From: Flavobacterium sp. TAB 87
Lineage (GTDB): Bacteria; Bacteroidota; Bacteroidia; Flavobacteriales; Flavobacteriaceae
Assembly (NCBI RefSeq): GCF_001529295.1
Contig: NZ_LLWK01000038.1
Coordinates: 1-64,000 of the forward strand
Direction: 5' to 3'
DNA length: 64,000 nt
Shown here: positions 17,519 to 26,484 of the stretch, piece by piece
Layout of the letters: each line of letters begins with the position of its first letter
How positions within the stretch are numbered: the stretch's first letter is position 1
Translations under genes and position numbers: made by a program
The notes under the pieces: generated by a model
Told to the model about the DNA's origin: nothing
Databases searched by the model: none
Seen by the model: only the letters and a program-made list of their open reading frames with translations

Positions 17519-19312
17519 ATGAAAACAAACGACATACATACTTTTCACATTCCAGTAATGGGATTGGCGTACACGATCGACACTCCGATTCGTGTAGCGC
17601 AGTACGGAATATCATCAGTAATTTCTATTGCAGATGATGATTTAATTGAAAAAATGAATGCTTTTTACAGCAAGAAATTCCAATTACCGTATCAAGAAAT
17701 CACTCAAAAAGTAGCTGACTACAGAGCAAAGAGAATTACATCGTATCTTAACTTAGTAGATCACATTGTGACGCAGAAAGTGGAAAATTTTAAATTAGAA
17801 CTAGCTAAAAGCAAAGAAACGTTAGACAGCTATTTAGAAATGCTTCCTAATACTTCTGATCTAAAAAAGAGCGTTCATCACTTTATTCAAGAAGGTCTTG
17901 ATTTTAAAGAATCGGTTCAAAACTACATTGAAACACAGCTTTGTGCTGGCGCAATTGATGTGAACATAATGACAAAATTAGATAAAGATAATTTTGTAGA
18001 CAATGTAGCTCTACCTGTGGAATTTAACGACGCTCACGCTGCATTGCGAGGTTTTGCTAACAGTAATTTGAGCTCATCTGTTGTATTATCTGCAGGAATG
18101 AACCCAAGATTATTTGCTTACTTCGAAAATTTTGATGTGTTCTTTCCTTCGAAAGACCAACCTCTAAAAAAGAAAATAACTTTAAAAGTAAGCGATTACC
18201 GCTCGGCCTTAATCCAAGGAAATTTTTTAGCTAAAAAAGGATTGTGGGTTTCTGAATACCGAATTGAATCTGGTTTAAATTGCGGCGGTCATGCATTTGC
18301 CACAGATGGTTTTTTATTAGGTCCAATCTTAGAAGAATTTAAGGAAAAGAAAGCCGAACTGCAAAATACCGTTCACGAATTACTGAGTAAGACGTTAGAA
18401 AGCAAAGGAAAATACGTTCCCGAAAAGCCGTTGCCGATAAAAATTACCGTTCAAGGCGGGGTTGGAACTGCAGAAGAGCACGATTTTTTATTACAACATT
18501 ACGAGGTGGATTCGGTGGGTTGGGGTTCTCCTTTTTTATTAGTTCCCGAAGCTACATCTGTGGATGCTGAAACCCGAGAATTATTAGCCAAATCAAAAGA
18601 AGAAGATTTGTATTTGAGTAACATTTCGCCTTTAGGCGTTCCCTTTAATACTGTAAGAGGAAGTTCTAACGAAAATTTTAAGCAAAAAAGAATTGATCAA
18701 AATAAGGCAGGAAGTTCGTGTCCAAAAAAATTCTTGGCTTTAAGTAAAGAAATGGGTCCAGAAGGAATTTGTACGGCTTCTAAAAAATACCAAGACCATA
18801 AATTGGGAGAGTTAGAATTAGAAAAAGCAAACTTAGACCCCCAAACCTATGAGTTTAAAAAAGAGGCAATTACTGAAAAATCTTGTCTGTGTGTTGGTTT
18901 AGCGAATGCTTCTTATCTTGAAAATGATATGCCAATAAAAGGCCAAGCGCAAGGTGTTGTAATTTGTCCTGGTCCAAATATGGCTTATTTTGACCAAGAA
19001 GTTTCTCTGAGTAATATGGTACAACATATTTATGGAAACAAGTCGGTTTTACGAGTAGATAATCGTCCGCACATGTTTGTGAAAGAGTTGAAAATGTATG
19101 TTGACTATTTTAAGAAAGACTACCGTTTAAAATTTTCTACGGCAAACGCAAAAGAGCTTAAAAAACTGGAAGCTTTTAGAGATAATCTGATTACTGGAAT
19201 ACAGTACTACGAAAACTTATTTAAAAACGTATTTTCTTTTACGAATGAAAAAAGCATCATAAGCAATCAGCTCAATACTTATAGAGCGGAATTGTTAACT
19301 ATTACTTTTTAA
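17519..19312 (+). CDS. 597-residue protein resembling nitronate monooxygenase/FabK, with extra Cys motifs
   Basis: I do not recognise a named family. Segments follow the flavin TIM-barrel order of nitronate monooxygenases: IPVMGLAYTIDTPIRVAQYG (11-30) as the first strand and loop, SGLNCGGHAF (251-260) like the GGH motif, VQGGVGTAEE (311-320) like the phosphate-binding GGI loop, and DSVGWGSPFLLVPEA (331-345) like the G-x-x-F strand. Unlike that family it carries an insertion around 50-240 and a C-terminal region with C401, C418, C456, C458 and C483, which could bind metal or an Fe-S centre. It is monocistronic with its own terminator. The role as an FMN enzyme is inference. Confidence 0.5.
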   Translation: MKTNDIHTFHIPVMGLAYTIDTPIRVAQYGISSVISIADDDLIEKMNAFYSKKFQLPYQEITQKVADYRAKRITSYLNLVDHIVTQKVENFKLELAKSKETLDSYLEMLPNTSDLKKSVHHFIQEGLDFKESVQNYIETQLCAGAIDVNIMTKLDKDNFVDNVALPVEFNDAHAALRGFANSNLSSSVVLSAGMNPRLFAYFENFDVFFPSKDQPLKKKITLKVSDYRSALIQGNFLAKKGLWVSEYRIESGLNCGGHAFATDGFLLGPILEEFKEKKAELQNTVHELLSKTLESKGKYVPEKPLPIKITVQGGVGTAEEHDFLLQHYEVDSVGWGSPFLLVPEATSVDAETRELLAKSKEEDLYLSNISPLGVPFNTVRGSSNENFKQKRIDQNKAGSSCPKKFLALSKEMGPEGICTASKKYQDHKLGELELEKANLDPQTYEFKKEAITEKSCLCVGLANASYLENDMPIKGQAQGVVICPGPNMAYFDQEVSLSNMVQHIYGNKSVLRVDNRPHMFVKELKMYVDYFKKDYRLKFSTANAKELKKLEAFRDNLITGIQYYENLFKNVFSFTNEKSIISNQLNTYRAELLTITF

Positions 19313-19313
19313 C

Positions 19314-19351
19314 AAAAAAGGCTGAAATCAAAATGATTTCAGCCTTTTTTT
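19314..19351. terminator. Bidirectional terminator
   Basis: A 17-bp perfect stem (19314-19330 with 19334-19350; core GGCTGAAATCA / TGATTTCAGCC) with loop AAA and a following T run, between the 597-residue gene and the convergent lipoprotein gene. Confidence 0.9.
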
Positions 19352-19371
19352 ATGTTTGTATTTAAGTCTTT

Positions 19372-19806
19372 CTAATTTTTATTCTTTTTAGAATCGTCAA
19401 TTATAGCTCCAGTACCAGCACCAACACCAGCTCCTACTACACCACCAATAATTGCACCTTGTCCTTTTTTCTTACTCGTGATTGCTCCAGTCGCAGCACC
19501 AACTCCAGCACCAATTACTGCTCCCTTAGCCGCATTGCTCCAACCTTTCTTTTTCGCTACAGGTTGTGCTTGTGTCGAAGCATTTTCGGAAGTATTAGTG
19601 TAGGTATGCGTTTCAATCCTTTCGATTTGTTTTGCTTCTTTCGCTTTTGCAATTTCAATTTGCATAGAATCGATTACTTTCTGCTTTTGCATCTCCACTT
19701 TCATTGAATCAATTGTAGCTTGTTTCGCCAATTGCATATCTGCTTTTTCTTGATTTTGACAAGAGAACAAAGTAATAGCTATCGCTAATGTATATAAGAT
19801 TTTCAT
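19372..19806 (-). CDS. Glycine-zipper lipoprotein
   Basis: A 144-residue protein with a lipoprotein signal (AIAITLFSC, lipidated Cys), a charged helical region rich in Lys/Glu/Gln with the repeated phrase IDSMQIE / IDSMKVE, and a C-terminal glycine zipper (GAVIGAGVGAATGAI, then GAIIGGVVGAGVGAGTGAII). Glycine zippers of this kind occur in outer-membrane proteins and form tightly packed helices in the membrane. The frame runs 30 codons further, but the ATG at 19806 starts the signal peptide. Exact function unknown. Confidence 0.75.
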   Translation of the reverse strand: MKILYTLAIAITLFSCQNQEKADMQLAKQATIDSMKVEMQKQKVIDSMQIEIAKAKEAKQIERIETHTYTNTSENASTQAQPVAKKKGWSNAAKGAVIGAGVGAATGAITSKKKGQGAIIGGVVGAGVGAGTGAIIDDSKKNKN

Positions 19807-19892
19807 GGTATTATTTTTTAAATTAGTATTGGCAAATATCGTTCCTTTTTTAAAAAAAAACGTTACATAATTACATTTATATTTTACATCGA

Positions 19893-21176
19893 TCACGATT
19901 CTAATTTCGTTAAAATCCCTTTTTTAAGAGTCTGTCCAAAATGATACATGTCTTCGTAAGAGCAATACAATGGAACTGGCGCTAGTCTAATCACATTAGG
20001 CTCACGCCAATCTACAATTACACCACTCTTCATCAAGTAATCAAATAAGGCGCGGCCTTCTCCGTGCAATAAAACAGATAATTGACATCCTCGTTCATCA
20101 GGATTCGATGGTGTAATTATTTCGAAAGTGCTATCTACTTCTTTGTCTATTTCGTTTAAAATAAATTCTAGATAAGCGGTGATTCTAGTTCTCTTTTCAA
20201 TTAAAAGATCCATTCCTATTTCGTCAAACATTTCGACAGAAGCTAAATACGGCGCTAAAGAGAGCACAGGTAAATTACTAATTTGCCATCCTTCGGCTCC
20301 TTGAACGGGATCAAAAGTGGGCTCCATTTTAAAACGTCGTTCTTTATTGTGTCCCCACCAACCAGCAAAACGCGGCAAGTTACTATTGTGATGCTTTTCA
20401 TGTACAAAACAACCCGAAGCATTTCCAGGTCCCGAATTCATGTACTTATAACTGCACCACGCGGCAAAATCAACGTTCCAATCGTGGAGTTCTAATTTAA
20501 TGTTTCCAGCGGCATGCGCCAAGTCCCAACCTACTTTTGCACCGGCTTCATGCCCCGCAGCAGTAATGGTTTTCATGTCAAAAACTTGTCCGGTATAATA
20601 GTTCACTCCGCCAATTAAAACTAAAGCCAACTCGTCGCCAACTTCTTTTATTTTAGCGACAACATCTTCGGTACGAATGTTATGTTCTCCTTCTCGACGT
20701 TTTATTTCTACAATCGCATCCTCGAATTTGTAGCCGTGAAAATGGACTTGACTTTGAAACATGTATTGATCGGAAGGAAATGCTTTTTCTTCACAAATAA
20801 TTTTATACCTTTTGCCTTTGGGTTGGTAAAAAGAAACCATTAGTAAATGCAAATTGACCGTTAGCGTATTCATTACCGTAACTTCTGACGGCAATGCACC
20901 GACAATTTTACTAAGCGGTTTTGCAAAACGCTCTTGGTAATCCCACCAAGGTTTTTCGGCATAAAAATGACCTTCTACCGCTAAATTTGCCCAGTCGTTC
21001 ATGACTTCATCTACAAACGCTTTGGTACGCTTGGGCTGCAAACCCAACGAATTTCCCGTGAAATAAATGACGCGTTTGTCGTTTACTTTTGGGAAAATAA
21101 ATTCGGATTTGTATTTGTTTAAAACATCTTTTTTATCGAGTTCTTGAGCAAATTTAAGGTTGTTTTGAAAAGTCAT
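19893..21176 (-). CDS. kynU: Kynureninase
   Basis: The 427-residue PLP enzyme cleaves kynurenine or 3-hydroxykynurenine to anthranilate or 3-hydroxyanthranilate plus alanine. Family markers: the start YFTGNSLGLQPKRT (38-51), substrate-side HFYAEKPWWDYQ, and the PLP lysine Lys244 in WCSYKYMNSGPG, followed by GGWWGH-like FAGWWGHNKERRFKMEP. Length and architecture match bacterial kynureninases. It follows the queA terminator, so it is transcribed separately; kmo lies further along at 11860-13203. Confidence 0.94.
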   Translation of the reverse strand: MTFQNNLKFAQELDKKDVLNKYKSEFIFPKVNDKRVIYFTGNSLGLQPKRTKAFVDEVMNDWANLAVEGHFYAEKPWWDYQERFAKPLSKIVGALPSEVTVMNTLTVNLHLLMVSFYQPKGKRYKIICEEKAFPSDQYMFQSQVHFHGYKFEDAIVEIKRREGEHNIRTEDVVAKIKEVGDELALVLIGGVNYYTGQVFDMKTITAAGHEAGAKVGWDLAHAAGNIKLELHDWNVDFAAWCSYKYMNSGPGNASGCFVHEKHHNSNLPRFAGWWGHNKERRFKMEPTFDPVQGAEGWQISNLPVLSLAPYLASVEMFDEIGMDLLIEKRTRITAYLEFILNEIDKEVDSTFEIITPSNPDERGCQLSVLLHGEGRALFDYLMKSGVIVDWREPNVIRLAPVPLYCSYEDMYHFGQTLKKGILTKLES

Positions 21177-21239
21177 TGTTTCTTATTTTGTTTTGTAAAA
21201 ATAACATCTTTTGAATAAAAGACCTTGAATTTAACAAAA

Positions 21240-21403
21240 TGTTGTTGGGAATTGTAAATGCGTTAGGGATGGAAGTAGAACGCTTTTGTTATCAAAACTC
21301 TAGTACTACAGCAACGAGGAAGCGACCAGCGGAAGCTCCCACAGTGCTAGTAGTACTTAGTTTTGACAATAAAACGTGGAGCGGACAGCCCGCAATACGT
21401 CAT
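21240..21403. repeat. Long structured intergenic element, possible divergent member of the hairpin-repeat family
   Basis: Outer arms GCGTTAGGGATGGAAGTAG and GGAGCGGACAGCCCGCAAT enclose a long imperfect stem: TTGTTATCAAAACTCTAG (from 21287) can pair with the complement found in AGTACTTAGTTTTGACAA (21352-21369), and the middle holds GCGACCAGCGG. The arms resemble the AGCCCTGRTAGCAGCGGC and AGCGAATGACAGG arms of copies 1 and 2, but the centre is much larger. It sits between queA's terminator and kynU, in an otherwise gene-free 280-bp gap. Confidence 0.5.
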
Positions 21404-21436
21404 AAAAAAAGCCCATCAAGATTGACGAGCTTTTTT
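21404..21436 (-). terminator. queA terminator
   Basis: AAGCCCATCAA pairs with TTGACGAGCTT (allowing GU pairs); on the minus strand the stem is followed by seven T. It lies 20 bp after the queA stop. Confidence 0.7.
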
Positions 21437-21456
21437 AAACTATTGAATGGTATGTC

Positions 21457-22506
21457 TTAGATGATTAACATCGCATCTCCGTAAGAATAGAATTTGTACT
21501 CTTCTTTAATTGCTTCTTCATACGCTTTTTTCATTAAATCGTGTCCACAGAACGCAGAAACCATCATTAATAAAGTCGATTTTGGAGTATGAAAGTTCGT
21601 AATCATGCAATTTGCAATACTGAAATCGTGTGGTGGAAAAACAAATTTGTTCGTCCATCCTTCGAATGTATTAAGTGTTCCTTGCGACGAAACAGCACTT
21701 TCGATGGCACGCATAGAAGTAGTACCTACAGCACAAATACGTTTTTTCTTAATTTTGGCATTGTTCACGATATCACACGCTTTTTGCTCAATAATTAATT
21801 CTTCTGAATCCATTTTATGTTTTGATAAATCTTCTACCTCAACTGGATTAAAAGTTCCTAATCCTACGTGAAGTGTAACTTCAGCAAAATCAATTCCTTT
21901 AATTTCTAAACGTTTCAAAAGGTGTTTAGAGAAGTGTAATCCCGCAGTTGGCGCAGCTACAGCTCCTTCTTCTTTAGCATAAATCGTTTGGTAACGTTCC
22001 GCATCCTCTGGAGTTACCTCACGGCTAATGTATTTTGGAATTGGTGTTTCTCCCAGTTCTGTTAATTTATTTCTGAATTCTTCGTACGAACCATCGTACA
22101 GAAAACGAAGGGTTCTTCCGCGAGAAGTGGTATTGTCAATTACTTCAGCCACTAATGCATCGTCATCACCGAAATACAATTTGTTTCCGATTCTGATTTT
22201 ACGTGCTGGATCTACCAAAACATCCCAAAGACGTTGTTCTGCATTTAATTCTCTTAGCAAAAATACTTCGATTCTTGCTCCTGTTTTTTCTTTATTTCCG
22301 TACAAACGAGCAGGAAAAACTTTGGTATTATTCAAGATCAAAACGTCTCCGTCATCAAAATAATCGATAACATCTTTAAACATTTTGTGCTCGATTGTCT
22401 GTTTTTTACGGTCAATAACCATTAGACGAGATTCGTCTCTGTTTTCCGCAGGAAATTCAGCAAGAAGTTCTTTTGGTAAATCAAATTGAAAATGAGATAA
22501 TTTCAT
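21457..22506 (-). CDS. queA: S-adenosylmethionine:tRNA ribosyltransferase-isomerase
   Basis: QueA transfers and isomerises the ribosyl moiety of SAM onto preQ1 at position 34 of tRNA, forming epoxyqueuosine. The 349-residue protein shows the usual start [22 protein letters not shown], then VFPARLYG, the [13 protein letters not shown] signature and GLGTFNPVE, at the expected length. It is monocistronic, flanked by terminators. Together with queE (3471-4103) it shows that the organism makes queuosine. Confidence 0.95.
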   Translation of the reverse strand: MKLSHFQFDLPKELLAEFPAENRDESRLMVIDRKKQTIEHKMFKDVIDYFDDGDVLILNNTKVFPARLYGNKEKTGARIEVFLLRELNAEQRLWDVLVDPARKIRIGNKLYFGDDDALVAEVIDNTTSRGRTLRFLYDGSYEEFRNKLTELGETPIPKYISREVTPEDAERYQTIYAKEEGAVAAPTAGLHFSKHLLKRLEIKGIDFAEVTLHVGLGTFNPVEVEDLSKHKMDSEELIIEQKACDIVNNAKIKKKRICAVGTTSMRAIESAVSSQGTLNTFEGWTNKFVFPPHDFSIANCMITNFHTPKSTLLMMVSAFCGHDLMKKAYEEAIKEEYKFYSYGDAMLII

Positions 22507-22668
22507 GCAGTCTTTTTATTTAGACTGCAAATATACGACTGTGAGATAGGCGTTGTCAAGTGTTTTGACCTTTATTTTCAAAAACATCTGATTTCATGAT
22601 AGTTACAAACGTTTTATAAAAATTATTAGCTGTTAATTTGGTAGAAAGTTGCTAAAATAGATAAAAAA

Positions 22669-22691
22669 ACCTCTAACTGAAGCTAGAGGTT
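22669..22691 (-). terminator. aroA terminator
   Basis: AACCTCTA (22669-22676) pairs with TAGAGGTT (22684-22691); the minus strand continues into a T7 run. It is about 105 bp past the aroA stop and is the first good terminator. Confidence 0.75.
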
Positions 22692-22796
22692 ATTGCATTT
22701 GGAAACACTTAAAAGTCAAATAATTGAAAAAAAATCGTAAAAAAATCGTAAAAAAAAATGATTTTACCCCTTTAGCAACTATTTATTTACTACGCA

Positions 22797-24020
22797 TTAT
22801 ACTTCTGAAACTTGAAATTGCAAGGCTTTGAAATCTTCCCAAAAATCAGGATACGATTTGGAAACTACCTCGGCATTATCTATAATAATAGGCACTTTTA
22901 AAGCTAAAGGTGCAAATGCCATTGCCATACGGTGATCATTGTAGGTGGCAATATGTACGTTTTTATGAATCGTTGTTGATGGTTCTAACTTCAAGCTGTC
23001 ATTGGTCACTGAAATTGTAGCACCTAATTTAGTTAACTCTACCTGCAGCGCTTCCAGACGATCGGTTTCTTTAATTTTTAAAGTATGTAGTCCTGTTAAA
23101 TGGCACGCAATTCCTAAGCCAAAGCAAGTAACTACAATCGTTTGGGCAATGTCTGGTGTATTATTTAAATCGAAAGAAACCGCTTTAGGCAGATAATTGG
23201 TTTGTTTTTCGAGCATTAAATTGTTGTTTTCGAAGGTAGCATTTACTCCGATTTCTTTGTAAATATTTACTAAATCAGAATCACCTTGCAAGCTGTTTTT
23301 TTTGTAACTGCTGATCGTGATTTTGGCAGTATCAGCAAGCGCTACTAAACTGAAAAAATAAGAAGCTGAACTCCAATCGGATTCGACTACCATTTCTTTA
23401 GCAACTACGGCTGCTTTTGGATACACTTTAATTATGTTGCCTTCAAAACTGGTCTGTATTTCTAAATCGTCTAACAAAGCCAATGTCATTTTGATATAAG
23501 GAACCGAAGTAATTTCGCCTTCTAAAGTCAACTCTAAACCATTTTCTAATTTAGAAGCGACCAAGAGTAGAGCAGAAATGTACTGGCTGCTTACATTTGC
23601 CGCCAAAGTAACCTTAGATTCTGTCACTTTTTTTCCTTTGATTTTTATGGGCGGATAACCTTCTTCTTTTTCGTACGTGATTTCTACTCCCAACTGTCTG
23701 AGCGTGTCGACCAAAATTTTTATTGGACGTTCTTGCATGCGTGGCGATCCTGTCATGATTACTTCACGTCCTTCGCTTACTGCAAAATAAGCCGTAAGAA
23801 ACCGCATTGCAGTTCCTGCATGGTGAATGTCTACAATCGCATCATGGCCAACTAATGCTTTTTGCATTACTTCGCTATCATCAGAATTGGAAGTATTTGA
23901 AAGAGTTATGTTTGGAAATAAAGCTTGCAATAACAACAAACGATTGGTTTCGCTTTTAGAACCAGTAACGGCAATTTTTCCTTCTAAATTGGTTTGGCTG
24001 GTTTGTACTAATAAATTCAT
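22797..24020 (-). CDS. aroA: 3-phosphoshikimate 1-carboxyvinyltransferase (EPSP synthase)
   Basis: AroA joins shikimate 3-phosphate and PEP in the shikimate pathway. The 407-residue protein shows VTGSKSETNRLLL (PEP/shikimate site), HAGTAMRFLTAYFA, GSPRMQERPI, SQYISALLL, TPDIAQ, KETDRLEAL and NDHRMAMAFAPLAL. The open frame reaches 24137, inside mazG, but the protein plainly begins at the ATG at 24020 (MNLLVQTSQTN). A consensus promoter lies at 24045-24075, so aroA is expressed apart from mazG. It lies about 15 kb from the other aromatic genes of the window. Confidence 0.95.
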   Translation of the reverse strand: MNLLVQTSQTNLEGKIAVTGSKSETNRLLLLQALFPNITLSNTSNSDDSEVMQKALVGHDAIVDIHHAGTAMRFLTAYFAVSEGREVIMTGSPRMQERPIKILVDTLRQLGVEITYEKEEGYPPIKIKGKKVTESKVTLAANVSSQYISALLLVASKLENGLELTLEGEITSVPYIKMTLALLDDLEIQTSFEGNIIKVYPKAAVVAKEMVVESDWSSASYFFSLVALADTAKITISSYKKNSLQGDSDLVNIYKEIGVNATFENNNLMLEKQTNYLPKAVSFDLNNTPDIAQTIVVTCFGLGIACHLTGLHTLKIKETDRLEALQVELTKLGATISVTNDSLKLEPSTTIHKNVHIATYNDHRMAMAFAPLALKVPIIIDNAEVVSKSYPDFWEDFKALQFQVSEV

Positions 24021-24044
24021 TTCGGCTAGTTTTTTTGCTTTGAG

Positions 24045-24075
24045 CAAATTTATCTTAAAAAAAGAAAACTCCAAA
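24045..24075 (-). promoter_or_regulatory. aroA promoter overlapping the mazG terminator
   Basis: Minus-strand TTTG (24075-24072), 19-nt spacer, TAAATTTG (24052-24045): a full Bacteroidetes consensus. The -33 box lies inside the stem of the upstream terminator. The transcript would start near 24040, about 20 nt before the ATG. Confidence 0.75.
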
Positions 24076-24090
24076 GGTTCCTTTGGAGTT
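24067..24090 (-). terminator. mazG terminator
   Basis: AACTCCAAAGG / CCTTTGGAGTT, an 11-bp perfect stem with loop TT, followed on the minus strand by TTTTCTTTTTTT. It starts 6 bp after the mazG stop. Confidence 0.85.
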
Positions 24091-24096
24091 ATAACA

Positions 24097-24423
24097 TTAT
24101 TGTAACTTTTCGTTATTCTTATGACGGTCTTTGTCACGAATTGACTTGAAATCTAGTTTTTTGTCAAAAGCAGCTTGCAAATCGATACCGGTTTGATTGG
24201 CTAAACACAAAACTACAAAAACAACATCGGCCAATTCTTCACCTAAATCTTTGTTTTTATCGCTTTCTTTCTCCGATTGTTCGCCATAACGACGCGCAAT
24301 TATACGCGCTACTTCGCCCACTTCTTCTGTCAGTTGTGCCATATTGGTTAGTTCATTAAAATAACGAACACCGTGCTCTTTGATCCAAGTATCAACGTCT
24401 AATTGTGCGTTTTGTAAGTTCAT
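24097..24423 (-). CDS. MazG-like nucleotide pyrophosphohydrolase
   Basis: The 108-residue all-alpha NTP-PPase has the metal-binding pattern ExxE...ExxD (EEVGE, then EELADVVFVVLCLAN). It hydrolyses non-canonical or excess NTPs or dNTPs to NMP and pyrophosphate; small MazG domain proteins of this size act as dimers or tetramers. Start ATG at 24423. In some flavobacteria mazG and aroA adjoin the rsgA-dtd genes; here they are separate from those. Confidence 0.85.
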   Translation of the reverse strand: MNLQNAQLDVDTWIKEHGVRYFNELTNMAQLTEEVGEVARIIARRYGEQSEKESDKNKDLGEELADVVFVVLCLANQTGIDLQAAFDKKLDFKSIRDKDRHKNNEKLQ

Positions 24424-24467
24424 AAATACTGATTTTGAACAAAAATAACGCTATTCTTTGAATTCGA

Positions 24468-26480
24468 CTAAATTCTTTTTAAAACAATTTTCTCGCTTTC
24501 CTTGGCTACCAGTGTCGTATAATATTCCTTCAGCATTTCATAACCTTCTGCAGGGACGATTGGCTCATTAATTTGCTTTAAAATCGACAGCTGTAGTAGA
24601 TTTCCTTTGACTGCAATATCAAATTTAAAAATCCCTACATTGTTTTCCATAGAAATCAGTGCGGGAGTAGGCAAGCTCTCGACCGTAAAACCTTCTGGAA
24701 TGGTAATCGCAATACTATACTTATCTGTAAATGGAAAACCAAAATCAACCGGATATTGTCTTACTTCTTGATTAAACGGATTCTTGTCATTGGCAAAAAA
24801 CAACATCGGACTCAGATATATTTTACCACCAATTACTTCGCTTAAATTATTTCCAACAAAAGAATAGCTCTCGACTACTGGAGACATTAATTCATTAACG
24901 TTGGTTCGAGCATACTCACTTATTTCGATTTTACCATTTTGGTTTTCTAATTTTTCTAAATAATCGTCTTCTTTTAAACCGTTAAAATTGGCTCTAGTGA
25001 TCATTGCATTGTAGTCCGTATATTGCCTTCTACTTTTCCCTATTACTTTACCTTCCGCATCGACTGTGTAACTCAAAAAAACATTATCCATCGAAGGCTT
25101 TACTGGCATTAAATTTACCTCATCAGAACTACCATCTTTTCTAATTAATCTGCCTTGCCAATTTAACGCTCGAAAAGGCAAAATATTTGGAGTTGAGAAC
25201 TGATCCGAAGCATCTAGTAAAACGTTGCCATTGGCTGTCTCAACAGCAGCAATTACGTAATTGTACGCATTACGATTGGGAAACAACGCAATTCCGTTAG
25301 CTCGTGTGCTCACTAAAACTGGATTAGCAGTGAGTCCAGCCGAGCGCAACATCGCAGTCATCATTAGGTTGATATCTGCAATATTTCCTGATTTTTCTTT
25401 GTAAGCCTTTTTCACTCCGTTATCACAAGCATAGCCAAAATATTCGTTCCATTTGACATTTGATTTTACATGATTTAAAATCGCTAGTATCTTTTCGTTC
25501 TCGGTATTTTTACCGTTTAATATTTCTTTTAAATCAGCCTCAAAGTAGCCTGTTTTATTTAGCTCGGGTCCAAAATCATCATATTCGTAAATTGTTTTTA
25601 CAACCGCGTTCCAATTCGTTGAATATGATTTGGGCAACTGATTTGGAAAATTAGTAACAGCCAATTCATGCGCTACACTAGAGGTGTAATTATCTATATT
25701 ATTTACAAAAGATTCTTCCTTCATTGCTGGAAAATTTTGTGCAACGTAGGTAGTTTGGGTTTCACTGTAATCTATTTTGTCAGAAGAAAAACTAGTTTGT
25801 GTATTTTTTGATTCAGATCGTTCTTTACTGACAATCGTAATTGTTTTTCTATTAAGTTGCGTGCTTACTTTTGGAGAAATATAGCCTTTCTGTCTTGAGT
25901 TAAAAACATAATACTCTGGAATATAAGTTACAAACTCCGAATAATTTACAGGAATACTTTCTTGAAAACTCCAATCTCTAATTAAACGATCTGTTGGCGT
26001 TCTAATACTGTACTTGTATTCGATAACTGAACCTTCTTTCACGTTTGGCATCGTGATTTTTTTAATTGCTCTAACTTTATTAAACTTTTCATCAAAAATC
26101 CCCTCGCTATTTAGTTTGGTTTTTTCAACGCTCCCGTTAACTAAATTATAAGTTATTGCGTCATCAAATCGTACTTTTTCAGAAAGATTGCTGTTGTTAT
26201 AATAATAAACTTTTTGAGTAGCCCATTCGTACCCTTCCTTTTTGTAAATTTTTATTCGAGTTTCCACTTCCGTCACCATTACAAAGCCATCGTTTTGTAT
26301 GTATTCAATTCTAGATTTTCCTTTTTTAAATAAAATAGCAGCCACAGCACTAGTGTCTTTTGGATGTGCTCTTTCTTGCAGTTCTGCAACCGATACTTTA
26401 CCTAGTTTAAATTCTTGTGCGGTAGTTTTTGAAACCGATAGCACTAAAAATAGCAGACAAATAATTTTAATACATTTCAT
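24468..26480 (-). CDS. DUF3857/transglutaminase-fold protein lacking the catalytic Cys and His
   Basis: The 670-residue protein has a signal peptide (MKCIKIICLLFLVLSVSKTT), an N-terminal DUF3857 beta domain, a transglutaminase-like core and a C-terminal DUF2569-like beta domain. At the active-site position the paralogue next door has GDCKALSNY, but here the aligned residues are GNIADINLM, with Cys replaced by Ile. The expected His (NHVI in the paralogue) is Tyr (NYVI). It is probably a non-catalytic binding protein at the cell envelope. It starts 4 bp after the paralogue's stop, so the two are co-translated. Confidence 0.8.
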   Translation of the reverse strand: MKCIKIICLLFLVLSVSKTTAQEFKLGKVSVAELQERAHPKDTSAVAAILFKKGKSRIEYIQNDGFVMVTEVETRIKIYKKEGYEWATQKVYYYNNSNLSEKVRFDDAITYNLVNGSVEKTKLNSEGIFDEKFNKVRAIKKITMPNVKEGSVIEYKYSIRTPTDRLIRDWSFQESIPVNYSEFVTYIPEYYVFNSRQKGYISPKVSTQLNRKTITIVSKERSESKNTQTSFSSDKIDYSETQTTYVAQNFPAMKEESFVNNIDNYTSSVAHELAVTNFPNQLPKSYSTNWNAVVKTIYEYDDFGPELNKTGYFEADLKEILNGKNTENEKILAILNHVKSNVKWNEYFGYACDNGVKKAYKEKSGNIADINLMMTAMLRSAGLTANPVLVSTRANGIALFPNRNAYNYVIAAVETANGNVLLDASDQFSTPNILPFRALNWQGRLIRKDGSSDEVNLMPVKPSMDNVFLSYTVDAEGKVIGKSRRQYTDYNAMITRANFNGLKEDDYLEKLENQNGKIEISEYARTNVNELMSPVVESYSFVGNNLSEVIGGKIYLSPMLFFANDKNPFNQEVRQYPVDFGFPFTDKYSIAITIPEGFTVESLPTPALISMENNVGIFKFDIAVKGNLLQLSILKQINEPIVPAEGYEMLKEYYTTLVAKESEKIVLKRI

Positions 26481-26484
26481 GGGA

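Noticed and set aside
19896..21176. Short overlap between an extended lipoprotein frame and kynU as a coupled pair
   Set aside because: The lipoprotein clearly begins at 19806 with its signal peptide; the upstream extension is not protein-like.
22028..22363. 111-codon plus-strand frame opposite queA
   Set aside because: Antisense shadow of a certain gene, no homology signal.
22728..22760. Tandem aaaaaaatcgt-like repeats
   Set aside because: Only two or three A-rich repeats in a non-coding AT-rich gap; likely low-complexity slippage, with no spacer or CRISPR-like structure.
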